Source of the DNA: an uncultured Eubacteriales bacterium
Lineage (GTDB): Bacteria; Bacillota; Clostridia; Christensenellales; Borkfalkiaceae
Length of the DNA stretch: 5,192 nt
Assembly: GCA_902767455.1 (NCBI GenBank)
Contig: CACXHH010000135.1
Location: 1-5,192, forward strand
Direction: 5' to 3'
The notes below the pieces were generated by a model, which saw only the letters and a list, made by a program, of their open reading frames with translations, ran no database searches and had not been told where the DNA came from. Every line of letters starts with the position of its first letter. Position 1 is the stretch's first letter. Shown here one piece after another: positions 1 to 5,192 of the stretch. The position numbers and the translations under genes are program-made.

Positions 1-10
1 AAGTGATAAT

Positions 11-55
11 AAAAAAATTGCGCCGTTGCAAGCGAATTTGCCTGCAACGGCGAAA
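11..55 (-). terminator. Rho-independent terminator of the large lipoprotein gene
   Basis: Bases 21-30 (CGCCGTTGCA) are the exact reverse complement of 43-52 (TGCAACGGCG). Read as minus-strand RNA, the stem extends inward by a G-U pair and two more Watson-Crick pairs, giving about 13 bp closed by a 6-nt loop. Three bases later comes a run of seven U (plus-strand A at 11-17). The stem starts 32 bases past the TGA stop at 85-87, the usual place for an intrinsic terminator. In the plus direction the nearest T-run (64-68) is 11 bases from the stem, so strong bidirectional activity is unlikely. Confidence 0.9.
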
Positions 56-84
56 TAGTTAAGTTTTTGTGTCGCTGAAGCTTA

Positions 85-3000
85 TCAATCTAATACGTAC
101 TCGAACGCTTCCCCGTTATTATCGTTGACGACGGTAATAACGATAAAGCAATTCTTTTCAAGGTCTTTTTCGGCGGCATTGAGTTTTTCCTGCATGTCGG
201 CATTGTTGAAACGGATGATATTCCTGTAGTATTGAATAGGAAGTTTATCCTTGTCGAAATCAACGTATTCCCTTTCAGGTCTGCCGTATGAGCGGTATCC
301 GGTGTGTTGGAGCTTACCGTTTTCGTCGTAGTAACATACGTCGGCGTAGACGGAGTATTCGTTCACAAGGTAATTGTACTGATTGTCGATATCGCTGAGA
401 GCGATGAAGGGTACGCCGAGCTTTTCAGCGGTTGACGCGTCGTAACGTTCGGAGTAATATCTGCTGTAGCCGTCTTTGGTCTTTTCGATGGTCGTGTACT
501 CAGGCCATTCGCCGAGATTCATCTTGGCGGCAAATCTGAACCCGAATATTACGTTGCCGGACTCGTCGTAACCGAGATTTTCGAGATAGAGAACGGGCGC
601 GCCGTTTTCGGTAACGTAGCTGTAACGGCAGTCGTCGCAGACGGTGTTGTCGCCGTCTTCGTGGGTGTGAACGTGTTCGCAAGCGGTGTAGTAATAAGTA
701 TTTCTCGTTGCGCCGCAAACGGAGCAGTAAGCCGACGTGACGTAAACGCCGTACTGAGTCTGCGTGTGAGGTATCGTTTCGTATCCTTCGCCGTTGGAAA
801 CCCATTTATGGCTGGTTTTCGTGTTCGTGTGTCCTTCGCCGCAGATAGTGCAGTATTCGAGCGTTATCGTCGTGCAGTTTTCTCTGTCTTCTGCGGTGAG
901 AGTGGCGTAATTGTGTTTTTTGCAGAGATGATAGTTGAACGGACCGTAATTCTTTCCGCCTACGGTAACGGTATAAGTACCCGTCACGTAGTTGCCTTTG
1001 TCGTCGTACGTCGCGATCTTCATCGTAGCGTTGCCGAGAGTAGCGCTGTTACGCGTTGTGTCGTAAGCGTAGTTGTAGAAGAGATCTCTGACGTCTTCGG
1101 AACGATATTCCATATACCCGTATTCGCCGAGAGTATTCATGTTGATTCTGACGCGTACGTACTCACCGAGCCCGTCTTTCTTCATTTCAAAGTCTACGTA
1201 CGTCGCGTAGTAGGGGTTGTTTACGGGCGAAACGATCGTCGTATAGTAAATGTTGTTACCGTAAGACATCAAGACGCCGTTGAGAGTGGCGTAATTGATA
1301 ACTCTGTATTGTACGTCGCCGTTATCGTAAGAAAGTTTGTAGTATTCGGATTCGTAAGTTGCTCCGAATTTCGCGAAAGTTTCGTCTCTGTCGCTTTTCC
1401 AGCCGTTAGGCGTGTTTGCGAGATACTCTTCTTCCGTTATCTCTTCAACGGTGGGGATACCTTTCGTGGTCAATTCATGGTAGGCAATAGTCACTTCGCC
1501 CGTCTTGACGTTTAAGATAGCGTATACGCTTCCTTCAGTCTCATTTTCGGGGCGGAACAAGTCTTCTTCTTCGCAATCGGTGTAGTAAGTAACTTCTCTC
1601 CCGAAGCTCTTGCAAGCGTGGTCGGGATCGCCGAAGTTTACCGTTACGCTGTTGCCGTTGTAGGAGTAATCCATAAATCTTACTTCGTAGTACGAAGCGT
1701 AGGATACTTCGATATCGCGACCATCGTAATCACAATAGTACGTTCCGTCTTTGAATTTGTCGCTGTTGGCTTGTTGGAAAGCTTCGAAAGCTTCATATTC
1801 GTAATCTGCAAAGAAGCGTAACAATTCGCCGTCTTCGTAAACTGCGTAACCTTTTACCCATTTCGTGTCTTTTTCCTGTTTGCGGTCGGAAACGAGAACG
1901 ACTTCGCCGTCTTCTTCGGTGTAAGAGAATTTAACGCCGTACGTTTCTTCAAGGTCTTTTACGATGAACTCGTAGTTGTCTTCGGAGATGGTGAAGGCGG
2001 GGTTGTTTACGTAATTTTCGATATTGGCTTTGGCGTCGTCGAGTATCTTCTGATCTTCGGCGGGAAGCTCTTTAACGCAAGTCATGGTCGCGGCGTAAGT
2101 GTCGTTGCCGACTACGGCTTCAAACGAGAAAGTCGAAAGCGCGCCTTTCTTATCCGTTTCGATCTGAGCGGTCAAGCTCGTGATGGCGGCGGGCGCGTGA
2201 GACATAGCGCCGATAAAAGCGAGAAGGTCGCTGCCGGTGAGCGTTTCGGGAACTTCGGGGAAGAGATGAACGAGGTCGTTTACCTTCATCGAAGCGTACT
2301 GTTCGATCATTTCTTTGATCTGCGCGAAGTCCATAGCGGGAGCCTGACCTTCTTCGGAAGCGAATTTCGGTTCGGGCATCGGATAGGCGGGCTCGGTGGG
2401 CGTGGGAGCGGGAGAATTACCGCCGCCCATTCCCGACATGATCATCGTGATAACGTTGGGGATAGTCATATCCTTCATTTGGACGAGCATATCTTTTGCC
2501 GAAGCCTGACCGCCGGACATACCTTTGATAAAGCCGTCTGCAAAGTCGATTATGCCGTCGACGTTTACGTTGTAAACGACTTTGAGAGTTTCGAGAAGTT
2601 CTCCGACCGTGCTTTCAAAAGCCGTCTGAGCGAAATCGAGAATTCCGTCGTAAGCGCCTTTGCCGAGCAGGAAGTCGATATCTTCCTTAACGGTGGAAGC
2701 GAGTATCGTGCGGACGGAAGTCGCGAATTTGTCGAGATCGAGAGTGAGCGTGTAGCCCGCTTCTGTTTCTTCAACGGTGAGTAAGTGGGTGGTAACTACG
2801 TTCCAGACCGCGTCGGTGAGCATTTCGGGGATCAACGGATAGATCTGCTCTATCATCGCGAATATCATCGAAGCGTCGGGACCGCTGCTTTGAGACTCTC
2901 TTATCGAATAGTTGTAGCTGCCGTCGTGAGTGTACATGGAGTACGACTTGTCGCCGATCTGAATGTTTATGTTATTGTCGCTGACAGAGGCAAGACAGAT

Positions 3001-4416
3001 CATGCCGTTTTCGTTGATAAGATAGGCGTAGTTGCTCTGACCGTTCATCGAAGCGTTCATGACGAGACTGTTTCTTAAAGTGCTTATCAATAAGTTTTCA
3101 AGGAAACCGTCACCCGTTTCGCGGATCAAGGGGAGTTCTTCGACGTAAGTGTCGCCGCAGTTCTCGCACTTATAATCTCTGTGGCCGTGCGTCGTGGTGG
3201 TGGAAGCCGTAACCGATACGAGTTTATAATCGTGGTCGGTAAGGGGAAGGGTAGTCGTTTTCGTTTCGCCGCAACGACGGCAAACTTCGGTCATATAGCC
3301 CTGAGCCGCGCACGTGCTTTCCTTGGTAGAAGTGGTAACGAAAGAGTGACCGTAAACTTTACAGGTCTCTTCTCTCGAAAGTTTAACTACGGTGTAGTAG
3401 GAGAAGTGATCGGTTTCGAAGGTTACGTAGCGGTTGGCGTAAGAAGCTTCGATGGATTCGACCTTATCGCCGTTCAGATACCATACGGCTATAGCGTCCG
3501 GGTCTTCGTTTTCGCCGAGCGTGTAGGGTACGGTTATGGTGACTTTGCCGCCGAGCTGAGATACGGGCGTATCGTCGGCGGTGAGCGTGAAGTCGTAAAC
3601 GGGGCTGTCGCCGATCTGAGTTTTTACTTCGTCGGAAACGGTAACGTCGTCAGCCGTCTTGGTTTCGGCGGTTATGGAAACGTTGGTGTTTTCGGAAATA
3701 TTTTTGAGAACGGCGGTATCGAGAGCGATGGTAGCCGTTTTAAGTTCGATGGCGCCGACTTTTGCGAGCGTTTCGGTCGTCGTGGTGGCGGCGGTGGACT
3801 GTTTGGCGCTTATAACTTCGTAACTGTTATCGCAGTACTGGCATTTGTACGTGGTAACGTTGTCGATAGTCGTGCCTTCGCCGTAAACGTGAGCCGATTC
3901 GTTGGTGTAAGGTTCGGTGTAGGTGCTGTCGCCGTGCGTGCAGGTATAAGTCTTTACGCCTGCGTTGGAGCAGTTGGCTTCCGTGGTGATGGTCATGGTG
4001 TAGTCGTGCCTGTCGTAAGTCGTTTCGTCAAGCGTGACTTCCTTTTCGCATACCGAGCAGTTCGCCGTGTAAGTCACGGTATATACGCACGTTTCACCTT
4101 CTTTCAACTGTTCGGAAACGGTGGCTTCGCCCGTCTGATGCTGAGCTTTGTCAATTATTTCGCCGCATTCCGTGCAGGTGTGCCAGTGGTATTCACCGTC
4201 GGTAAAGTATTCCGCTGACGGAGTATGAACATGTTCGGGTTGCTGCGCGGAAGTGTTGGTGTCTTCTGAAGAATTCGTGGTCTCTTCGGGAGAAGAGACG
4301 GTGGGCGTCGAGTCAGAAGTATCTGCCTTGCCGCCTCTGACTTTGCATGCAACGGTAAACAGAGCAAGGCTCAGTACCATTACAAACGAAAACAGAGTGA
4401 GTAAAAACTTTCTCAT
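85..4416 (-). CDS. Large secreted lipoprotein with two clusters of His/Cys CxxC modules, function unknown
   Basis: Intact 1443-residue ORF. The ATG at 4416 lies 5 nt after a perfect AAGGAGG and opens a signal peptide: basic MRK, hydrophobic residues 4-20, then T21-V22-A23-C24. This is an acceptable lipobox, although Thr at -3 is less usual than Leu. A Ser/Thr/Glu/Pro-rich tether covers about 32-60. CxxC pairs fall at C81/84, C120/123 and C192/195, then C379/382 and C417/420, and again near the C terminus at C1189/1192, C1231/1234 and C1260/1263. Several have the form His...TC...G...Y-C-x-x-C-G. Residues about 220-345 resemble a beta domain of Firmicutes surface proteins that ends in F-x-T-D-H-F-S-x-Y. 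Residues 436-660 and 690-850 are mixed alpha/beta, separated by a Gly/Pro linker (662-684). Residues 851-1160 are very rich in Tyr, and 1271-1443 form an unrecognised C-terminal domain. No catalytic motif, SLH, dockerin or LPXTG anchor is visible. It is probably a cell-surface binding or structural protein; metal or redox roles for the Cys modules are inference. The gene is monocistronic, with its own promoter and terminator. Confidence 0.96.
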   Translation of the reverse strand: MRKFLLTLFSFVMVLSLALFTVACKVRGGKADTSDSTPTVSSPEETTNSSEDTNTSAQQPEHVHTPSAEYFTDGEYHWHTCTECGEIIDKAQHQTGEATVSEQLKEGETCVYTVTYTANCSVCEKEVTLDETTYDRHDYTMTITTEANCSNAGVKTYTCTHGDSTYTEPYTNESAHVYGEGTTIDNVTTYKCQYCDNSYEVISAKQSTAATTTTETLAKVGAIELKTATIALDTAVLKNISENTNVSITAETKTADDVTVSDEVKTQIGDSPVYDFTLTADDTPVSQLGGKVTITVPYTLGENEDPDAIAVWYLNGDKVESIEASYANRYVTFETDHFSYYTVVKLSREETCKVYGHSFVTTSTKESTCAAQGYMTEVCRRCGETKTTTLPLTDHDYKLVSVTASTTTTHGHRDYKCENCGDTYVEELPLIRETGDGFLENLLISTLRNSLVMNASMNGQSNYAYLINENGMICLASVSDNNINIQIGDKSYSMYTHDGSYNYSIRESQSSGPDASMIFAMIEQIYPLIPEMLTDAVWNVVTTHLLTVEETEAGYTLTLDLDKFATSVRTILASTVKEDIDFLLGKGAYDGILDFAQTAFESTVGELLETLKVVYNVNVDGIIDFADGFIKGMSGGQASAKDMLVQMKDMTIPNVITMIMSGMGGGNSPAPTPTEPAYPMPEPKFASEEGQAPAMDFAQIKEMIEQYASMKVNDLVHLFPEVPETLTGSDLLAFIGAMSHAPAAITSLTAQIETDKKGALSTFSFEAVVGNDTYAATMTCVKELPAEDQKILDDAKANIENYVNNPAFTISEDNYEFIVKDLEETYGVKFSYTEEDGEVVLVSDRKQEKDTKWVKGYAVYEDGELLRFFADYEYEAFEAFQQANSDKFKDGTYYCDYDGRDIEVSYASYYEVRFMDYSYNGNSVTVNFGDPDHACKSFGREVTYYTDCEEEDLFRPENETEGSVYAILNVKTGEVTIAYHELTTKGIPTVEEITEEEYLANTPNGWKSDRDETFAKFGATYESEYYKLSYDNGDVQYRVINYATLNGVLMSYGNNIYYTTIVSPVNNPYYATYVDFEMKKDGLGEYVRVRINMNTLGEYGYMEYRSEDVRDLFYNYAYDTTRNSATLGNATMKIATYDDKGNYVTGTYTVTVGGKNYGPFNYHLCKKHNYATLTAEDRENCTTITLEYCTICGEGHTNTKTSHKWVSNGEGYETIPHTQTQYGVYVTSAYCSVCGATRNTYYYTACEHVHTHEDGDNTVCDDCRYSYVTENGAPVLYLENLGYDESGNVIFGFRFAAKMNLGEWPEYTTIEKTKDGYSRYYSERYDASTAEKLGVPFIALSDIDNQYNYLVNEYSVYADVCYYDENGKLQHTGYRSYGRPEREYVDFDKDKLPIQYYRNIIRFNNADMQEKLNAAEKDLEKNCFIVITVVNDNNGEAFEYVLD
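628..924 (-). repeat. C-terminal His/Cys module block C (residues 1165-1263)
   Basis: Three CxxC pairs (C1189/1192, C1231/1234, C1260/1263) plus single C1165, C1181 and C1246. The last copy carries a compact H1248-V-H1250-T-H1252 followed by acidic residues and C1260-D-D-C1263, the densest set of potential metal ligands in the protein. The block is separated from block B by roughly 740 residues with no CxxC pair. Confidence 0.7.
3142..3363 (-). repeat. N-terminal His/Cys module block B (residues 352-425)
   Basis: Two consecutive modules carry C379/382 and C417/420. The first is the most canonical copy in the protein: C352, H357, C369, G373, then the C-R-R-C-G motif and a Leu-Pro-Leu turn. 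The second repeats the C-x-x-C-G and the E-L-P-L ending. The block follows the F-x-T-D-H-F-S-Y-Y beta domain (about 220-345), so that domain is bracketed by Cys modules on both sides. Confidence 0.7.
3817..4233 (-). repeat. N-terminal His/Cys module block A (residues 62-200)
   Basis: This block encodes three CxxC pairs (C81/84, C120/123, C192/195) and one decayed copy (C149...C159) in which the second half of the pair reads C-T-H-G-D instead of C-x-x-C-G. It also has two H-x-H motifs (H62/H64, H77/H79). Spacing between copies is irregular and identity is low, so this is a family of diverged modules and not a recent tandem duplication. The pattern matches the short Cys modules, each with an A-T/N-C, a Gly and a Y-x-C-x-x-C-G, that are common in extracellular proteins of gut Clostridia. 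Their function is not established. Confidence 0.7.
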
Positions 4417-4421
4417 TTTAT

Positions 4422-4451
4422 CCTCCTTATGCCGTCTTTAACCGACGGCAT
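4422..4451 (-). promoter_or_regulatory. 5' leader stem-loop abutting the Shine-Dalgarno of the large lipoprotein
   Basis: Bases 4429-4436 (ATGCCGTC) pair perfectly with 4444-4451 (GACGGCAT) around a 7-nt loop. The hairpin ends exactly where the Shine-Dalgarno AAGGAGG (minus strand, 4428-4422) begins. The ATG follows after 5 nt. With transcription predicted to start near 4460, the stem lies within about 10 nt of the mRNA 5' end. There is no U-tract, so it is not a terminator. Roles consistent with this position are 5' mRNA protection or control of ribosome access. The stem and SD are seen directly; the function is inferred. Confidence 0.75.
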
Positions 4452-4466
4452 TTGATTTGTTCTATC

Positions 4467-4495
4467 ATTATATAACAGCTTTTAATATAAATCAA
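4467..4495 (-). promoter_or_regulatory. Sigma-A promoter of the large lipoprotein gene
   Basis: On the minus strand the -35 is TTGATT (4495-4490) and the -10 is a perfect TATAAT (4472-4467), with exactly 17 bp between them. The spacer is AT-rich. The predicted start site is near 4460, giving a leader of about 44 nt before the ATG. An imperfect 20-bp palindrome, 4458-4477, covers the -10 and the start site and could be an operator. Confidence 0.85.
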
Positions 4496-4508
4496 GCGTT
4501 TAAACGAA

Positions 4509-4600
4509 ATTTCTGCGTAGGAAATATTTATTGACGCTTTCTGTCGCCGCAAAAGCGTCGAAATGAAGTTTTCGCTAACGCGAAAATGAAGCATGCCTTC
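4509..4600. repeat. Mosaic of short hairpins with CGAAATGAAG-like spacers
   Basis: Four small inverted repeats follow each other: 4509-4513/4521-4525 (5 bp, 7-nt loop), 4533-4540/4552-4559 (GACGCTTT/AAAGCGTC, 8 bp, 11-nt loop), 4569-4575/4580-4586 (TTTTCGC/GCGAAAA, 7 bp, TAAC loop) and a weak one at 4588-4591/4597-4600. Two near-identical direct repeats, CGAAATGAAG (4559-4568) and CGAAAATGAAG (4581-4591), flank the third hairpin. No coding signal is convincing here. From memory, chains of small hairpins joined by ATGAA-type spacers occur between genes in gut Clostridia; membership of such a family here is inference. The array sits between the two divergent promoters. Confidence 0.6.
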
Positions 4601-4660
4601 TGCAAAAACTATCAATTACAAATTCCTGATTCATAATTTAAAAAAAATCGTTATTTTTGC
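4601..4660. other. AT-rich non-coding stretch with A- and T-tracts upstream of the SBP promoter
   Basis: This stretch has no gene. It contains a run of eight A (4640-4647) and a run of five T (4654-4658) just upstream of the -35 element, a composition and position that could act as an UP element for the rightward promoter. The preceding bases (4611-4640) contain loosely repeated AATT and ATTCAT words. No terminator or binding site is recognisable. Confidence 0.4.
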
Positions 4661-4689
4661 TTTACAAACTCCTTTTCATCGTGTATAAT
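4661..4689 (+). promoter_or_regulatory. Sigma-A promoter of the amino acid SBP gene
   Basis: The -35 is TTTACA (4661-4666) and the -10 is a perfect TATAAT (4684-4689), with an optimal 17-bp spacer. A- and T-tracts lie directly upstream. The predicted start is near 4696, giving a leader of about 80 nt before the ATG at 4777. That is too short for a complete T-box or a SAM riboswitch. Confidence 0.88.
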
Positions 4690-4699
4690 CATACCATCA

Positions 4700-4729
4700 T
4701 TACTTTACCGCGATAAAGTGATAAAGTAA
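4700..4729 (+). promoter_or_regulatory. Operator-like inverted and tandem repeat at the SBP transcript start
   Basis: TTACTTTA (4700-4707) is the exact reverse complement of TAAAGTAA (4722-4729). In addition, GATAAAGT occurs twice in direct tandem (4712-4719, 4720-4727). The single upstream arm ACTTTA (4702-4707) can therefore pair with either TAAAGT copy, making a hairpin with a 6-nt or a 14-nt loop. The element covers roughly +5 to +34, where a repressor would block transcription. I do not recognise it as the site of a known regulator. Confidence 0.55.
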
Positions 4730-4739
4730 AATAAACGTC

Positions 4740-4770
4740 GTCGGGCGTCGCGTCGCTCCGACTAAAGGAG
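4740..4770 (+). promoter_or_regulatory. 5' leader stem-loop and Shine-Dalgarno of the SBP gene
   Basis: Bases 4740-4747 (GTCGGGCG) pair with 4754-4762 (CGCTCCGAC) as eight GC-rich pairs with one bulged T, closed by the 6-nt loop TCGCGT. One base later comes the Shine-Dalgarno AAAGGAG (4764-4770), 6 nt before the ATG. The hairpin is 23 nt long and nearly touches the SD, as in the divergent lipoprotein gene. The absence of a T-run argues against a terminator. Confidence 0.65.
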
Positions 4771-4776
4771 AATTTT

Positions 4777-5192
4777 ATGAAGAAAATAACTGCCGTAGCC
4801 GTAATTTGCGCGTTTTTACTTTCAACGCTTACGCTCACCGCGTGCGGCGCAAAGACGTCCGACTATTCGTCGATAAACAAAAAGGGTTATTTCGTATGCG
4901 GAATAACCTTATATCCGCCCATGAGTTACAGCAACGAAGACGGAGAGATGACGGGCTTTGACACCGACCTTGCCAACGCCGTTGCCAAAAAGCTCGGTCT
5001 TGAAGCTAAATTTCAGGTCATAACCTGGAGCAAAAACTTCATCGAGCTCAATTCCGGCTCCATCGACTGTATATGGAACGGCTTCACCGTCACCGACGCG
5101 AGAAAGGAAAACTGCGACTTTTCTTTCAGCTATATGAACAACTCTCAATGCGTGGTCTTAAGAAGCGCCGACGTAGATAAATATACGACTCC
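4777..5192 (+). CDS. Amino acid ABC transporter solute-binding lipoprotein (family 3), 3' end cut by the window
   Basis: The first 138 codons are present; family members are usually 250-290 residues, so about half is missing. The ATG at 4777 is supported by AAAGGAG 6 nt upstream and by a signal peptide right after it: MKK, a hydrophobic stretch to L20, then lipobox L20-T21-A22-C23. The mature protein should be lipid-anchored outside the membrane. Residues 60-73, starting GFDTDL, fit the family 3 solute-binding signature (G-F-D-x-D-hydrophobic...A). Residues 94-109 carry the usual G-x-I-D-x-I-x-x-G-x-T-x-T-x-x-R pattern. R109 aligns with the arginine that binds the ligand alpha-carboxylate in this family, and it is followed by the D-F-S block (114-116). 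Ligand specificity cannot be read from this half; polar amino acids, glutamine or cystine are all possible. It has its own promoter and leader and probably starts an operon with a permease and ATPase beyond the window. Cysteines C41, C98, C113 and C125 are more than usual for the family. Confidence 0.94.
   Translation, partial: MKKITAVAVICAFLLSTLTLTACGAKTSDYSSINKKGYFVCGITLYPPMSYSNEDGEMTGFDTDLANAVAKKLGLEAKFQVITWSKNFIELNSGSIDCIWNGFTVTDARKENCDFSFSYMNNSQCVVLRSADVDKYTT

Noticed and set aside
661..1515. Plus-strand open frame of 284 codons opposite the lipoprotein gene
   Set aside because: Same composition artefact (Val/Arg/Ser-rich, no motif, no convincing SD); the minus-strand frame shows clear Cys modules through this region.
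2197..2784. Plus-strand open frame of 195 codons inside the lipoprotein gene
   Set aside because: Antisense shadow without RBS or recognisable domain; the His/Arg/Asp-rich composition follows from the complement strand.
3181..4218. Plus-strand open frame of 345 codons opposite the lipoprotein gene
   Set aside because: It lies wholly antisense to a well-supported gene. Its product is a Val/Gly/Arg/Phe-rich string with no signal peptide, domain or RBS, as expected from the complement of strongly biased codons.
4533..4559. Terminator in the intergenic region
   Set aside because: Neither strand has a U-run directly after the stem, and both flanking genes point away from it, so nothing needs terminating here.
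4509..4600. CRISPR array
   Set aside because: The repeated words are only about 10 bases, there are just two copies, and the spacing is far too short; no cas genes are present.
4427..4615. 62-codon minus-strand frame upstream of the lipoprotein
   Set aside because: It uses a TTG start without SD, runs through the hairpin array and the lipoprotein promoter, and its product has no domain.
4696..4776. Riboswitch or T-box in the SBP leader
   Set aside because: The leader is only about 80 nt, lacks a T-box consensus and an attenuator with U-tract, and matches no riboswitch core I recognise.
4909..5148. 79-codon minus-strand frame opposite the SBP gene
   Set aside because: It is antisense to conserved family 3 signature residues and has no RBS or domain.

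Overview
The window looks like chromosomal DNA from a member of the Bacillota, most likely an uncultured gut-type clostridium. The evidence is strong AAGGAGG-type ribosome binding sites, textbook sigma-A promoters (TTGATT-17-TATAAT and TTTACA-17-TATAAT), two type II lipoprotein signal peptides, His/Cys 'C-x-x-C-G' modules of the kind common in surface proteins of gut Clostridia, and a run of small hairpins in the AT-rich intergenic DNA. The species assignment is inference; no rRNA or other marker gene is present.

Layout: bases 11-55 hold a strong rho-independent terminator for the minus strand. Bases 85-4416 (minus) are one intact 1443-residue lipoprotein gene that fills 83% of the window. 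Bases 4417-4776 are a divergent intergenic region. It contains the lipoprotein promoter and 5' leader, a mosaic of short hairpins joined by CGAAATGAAG-like spacers, a nearly featureless AT-rich stretch, then the promoter and leader of the rightward gene. Bases 4777-5192 (plus) are the first 138 codons of a family 3 amino acid ABC transporter solute-binding lipoprotein, cut by the window edge.

How the genes relate: both products should be anchored on the outer face of the membrane. The rightward gene most likely heads an amino acid uptake operon whose permease and ATPase lie beyond the window. The giant lipoprotein is its own transcription unit (promoter, leader, gene, terminator) and has no recognisable enzymatic domain. 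Its Cys/His modules form two clusters on either side of a roughly 740-residue core. I see no sequence link between the two functions beyond shared export.

The least ordinary features are non-coding. Both genes carry a 23-nt stem-loop ending 0-1 nt before the Shine-Dalgarno sequence. The SBP leader also has a tandem GATAAAGT repeat that offers two competing partners to a single upstream arm. There is no CRISPR array, transposase, tRNA, rRNA or phage gene in the window. Whether any of this is an undescribed system cannot be decided from the sequence alone; the best candidates are listed as findings.
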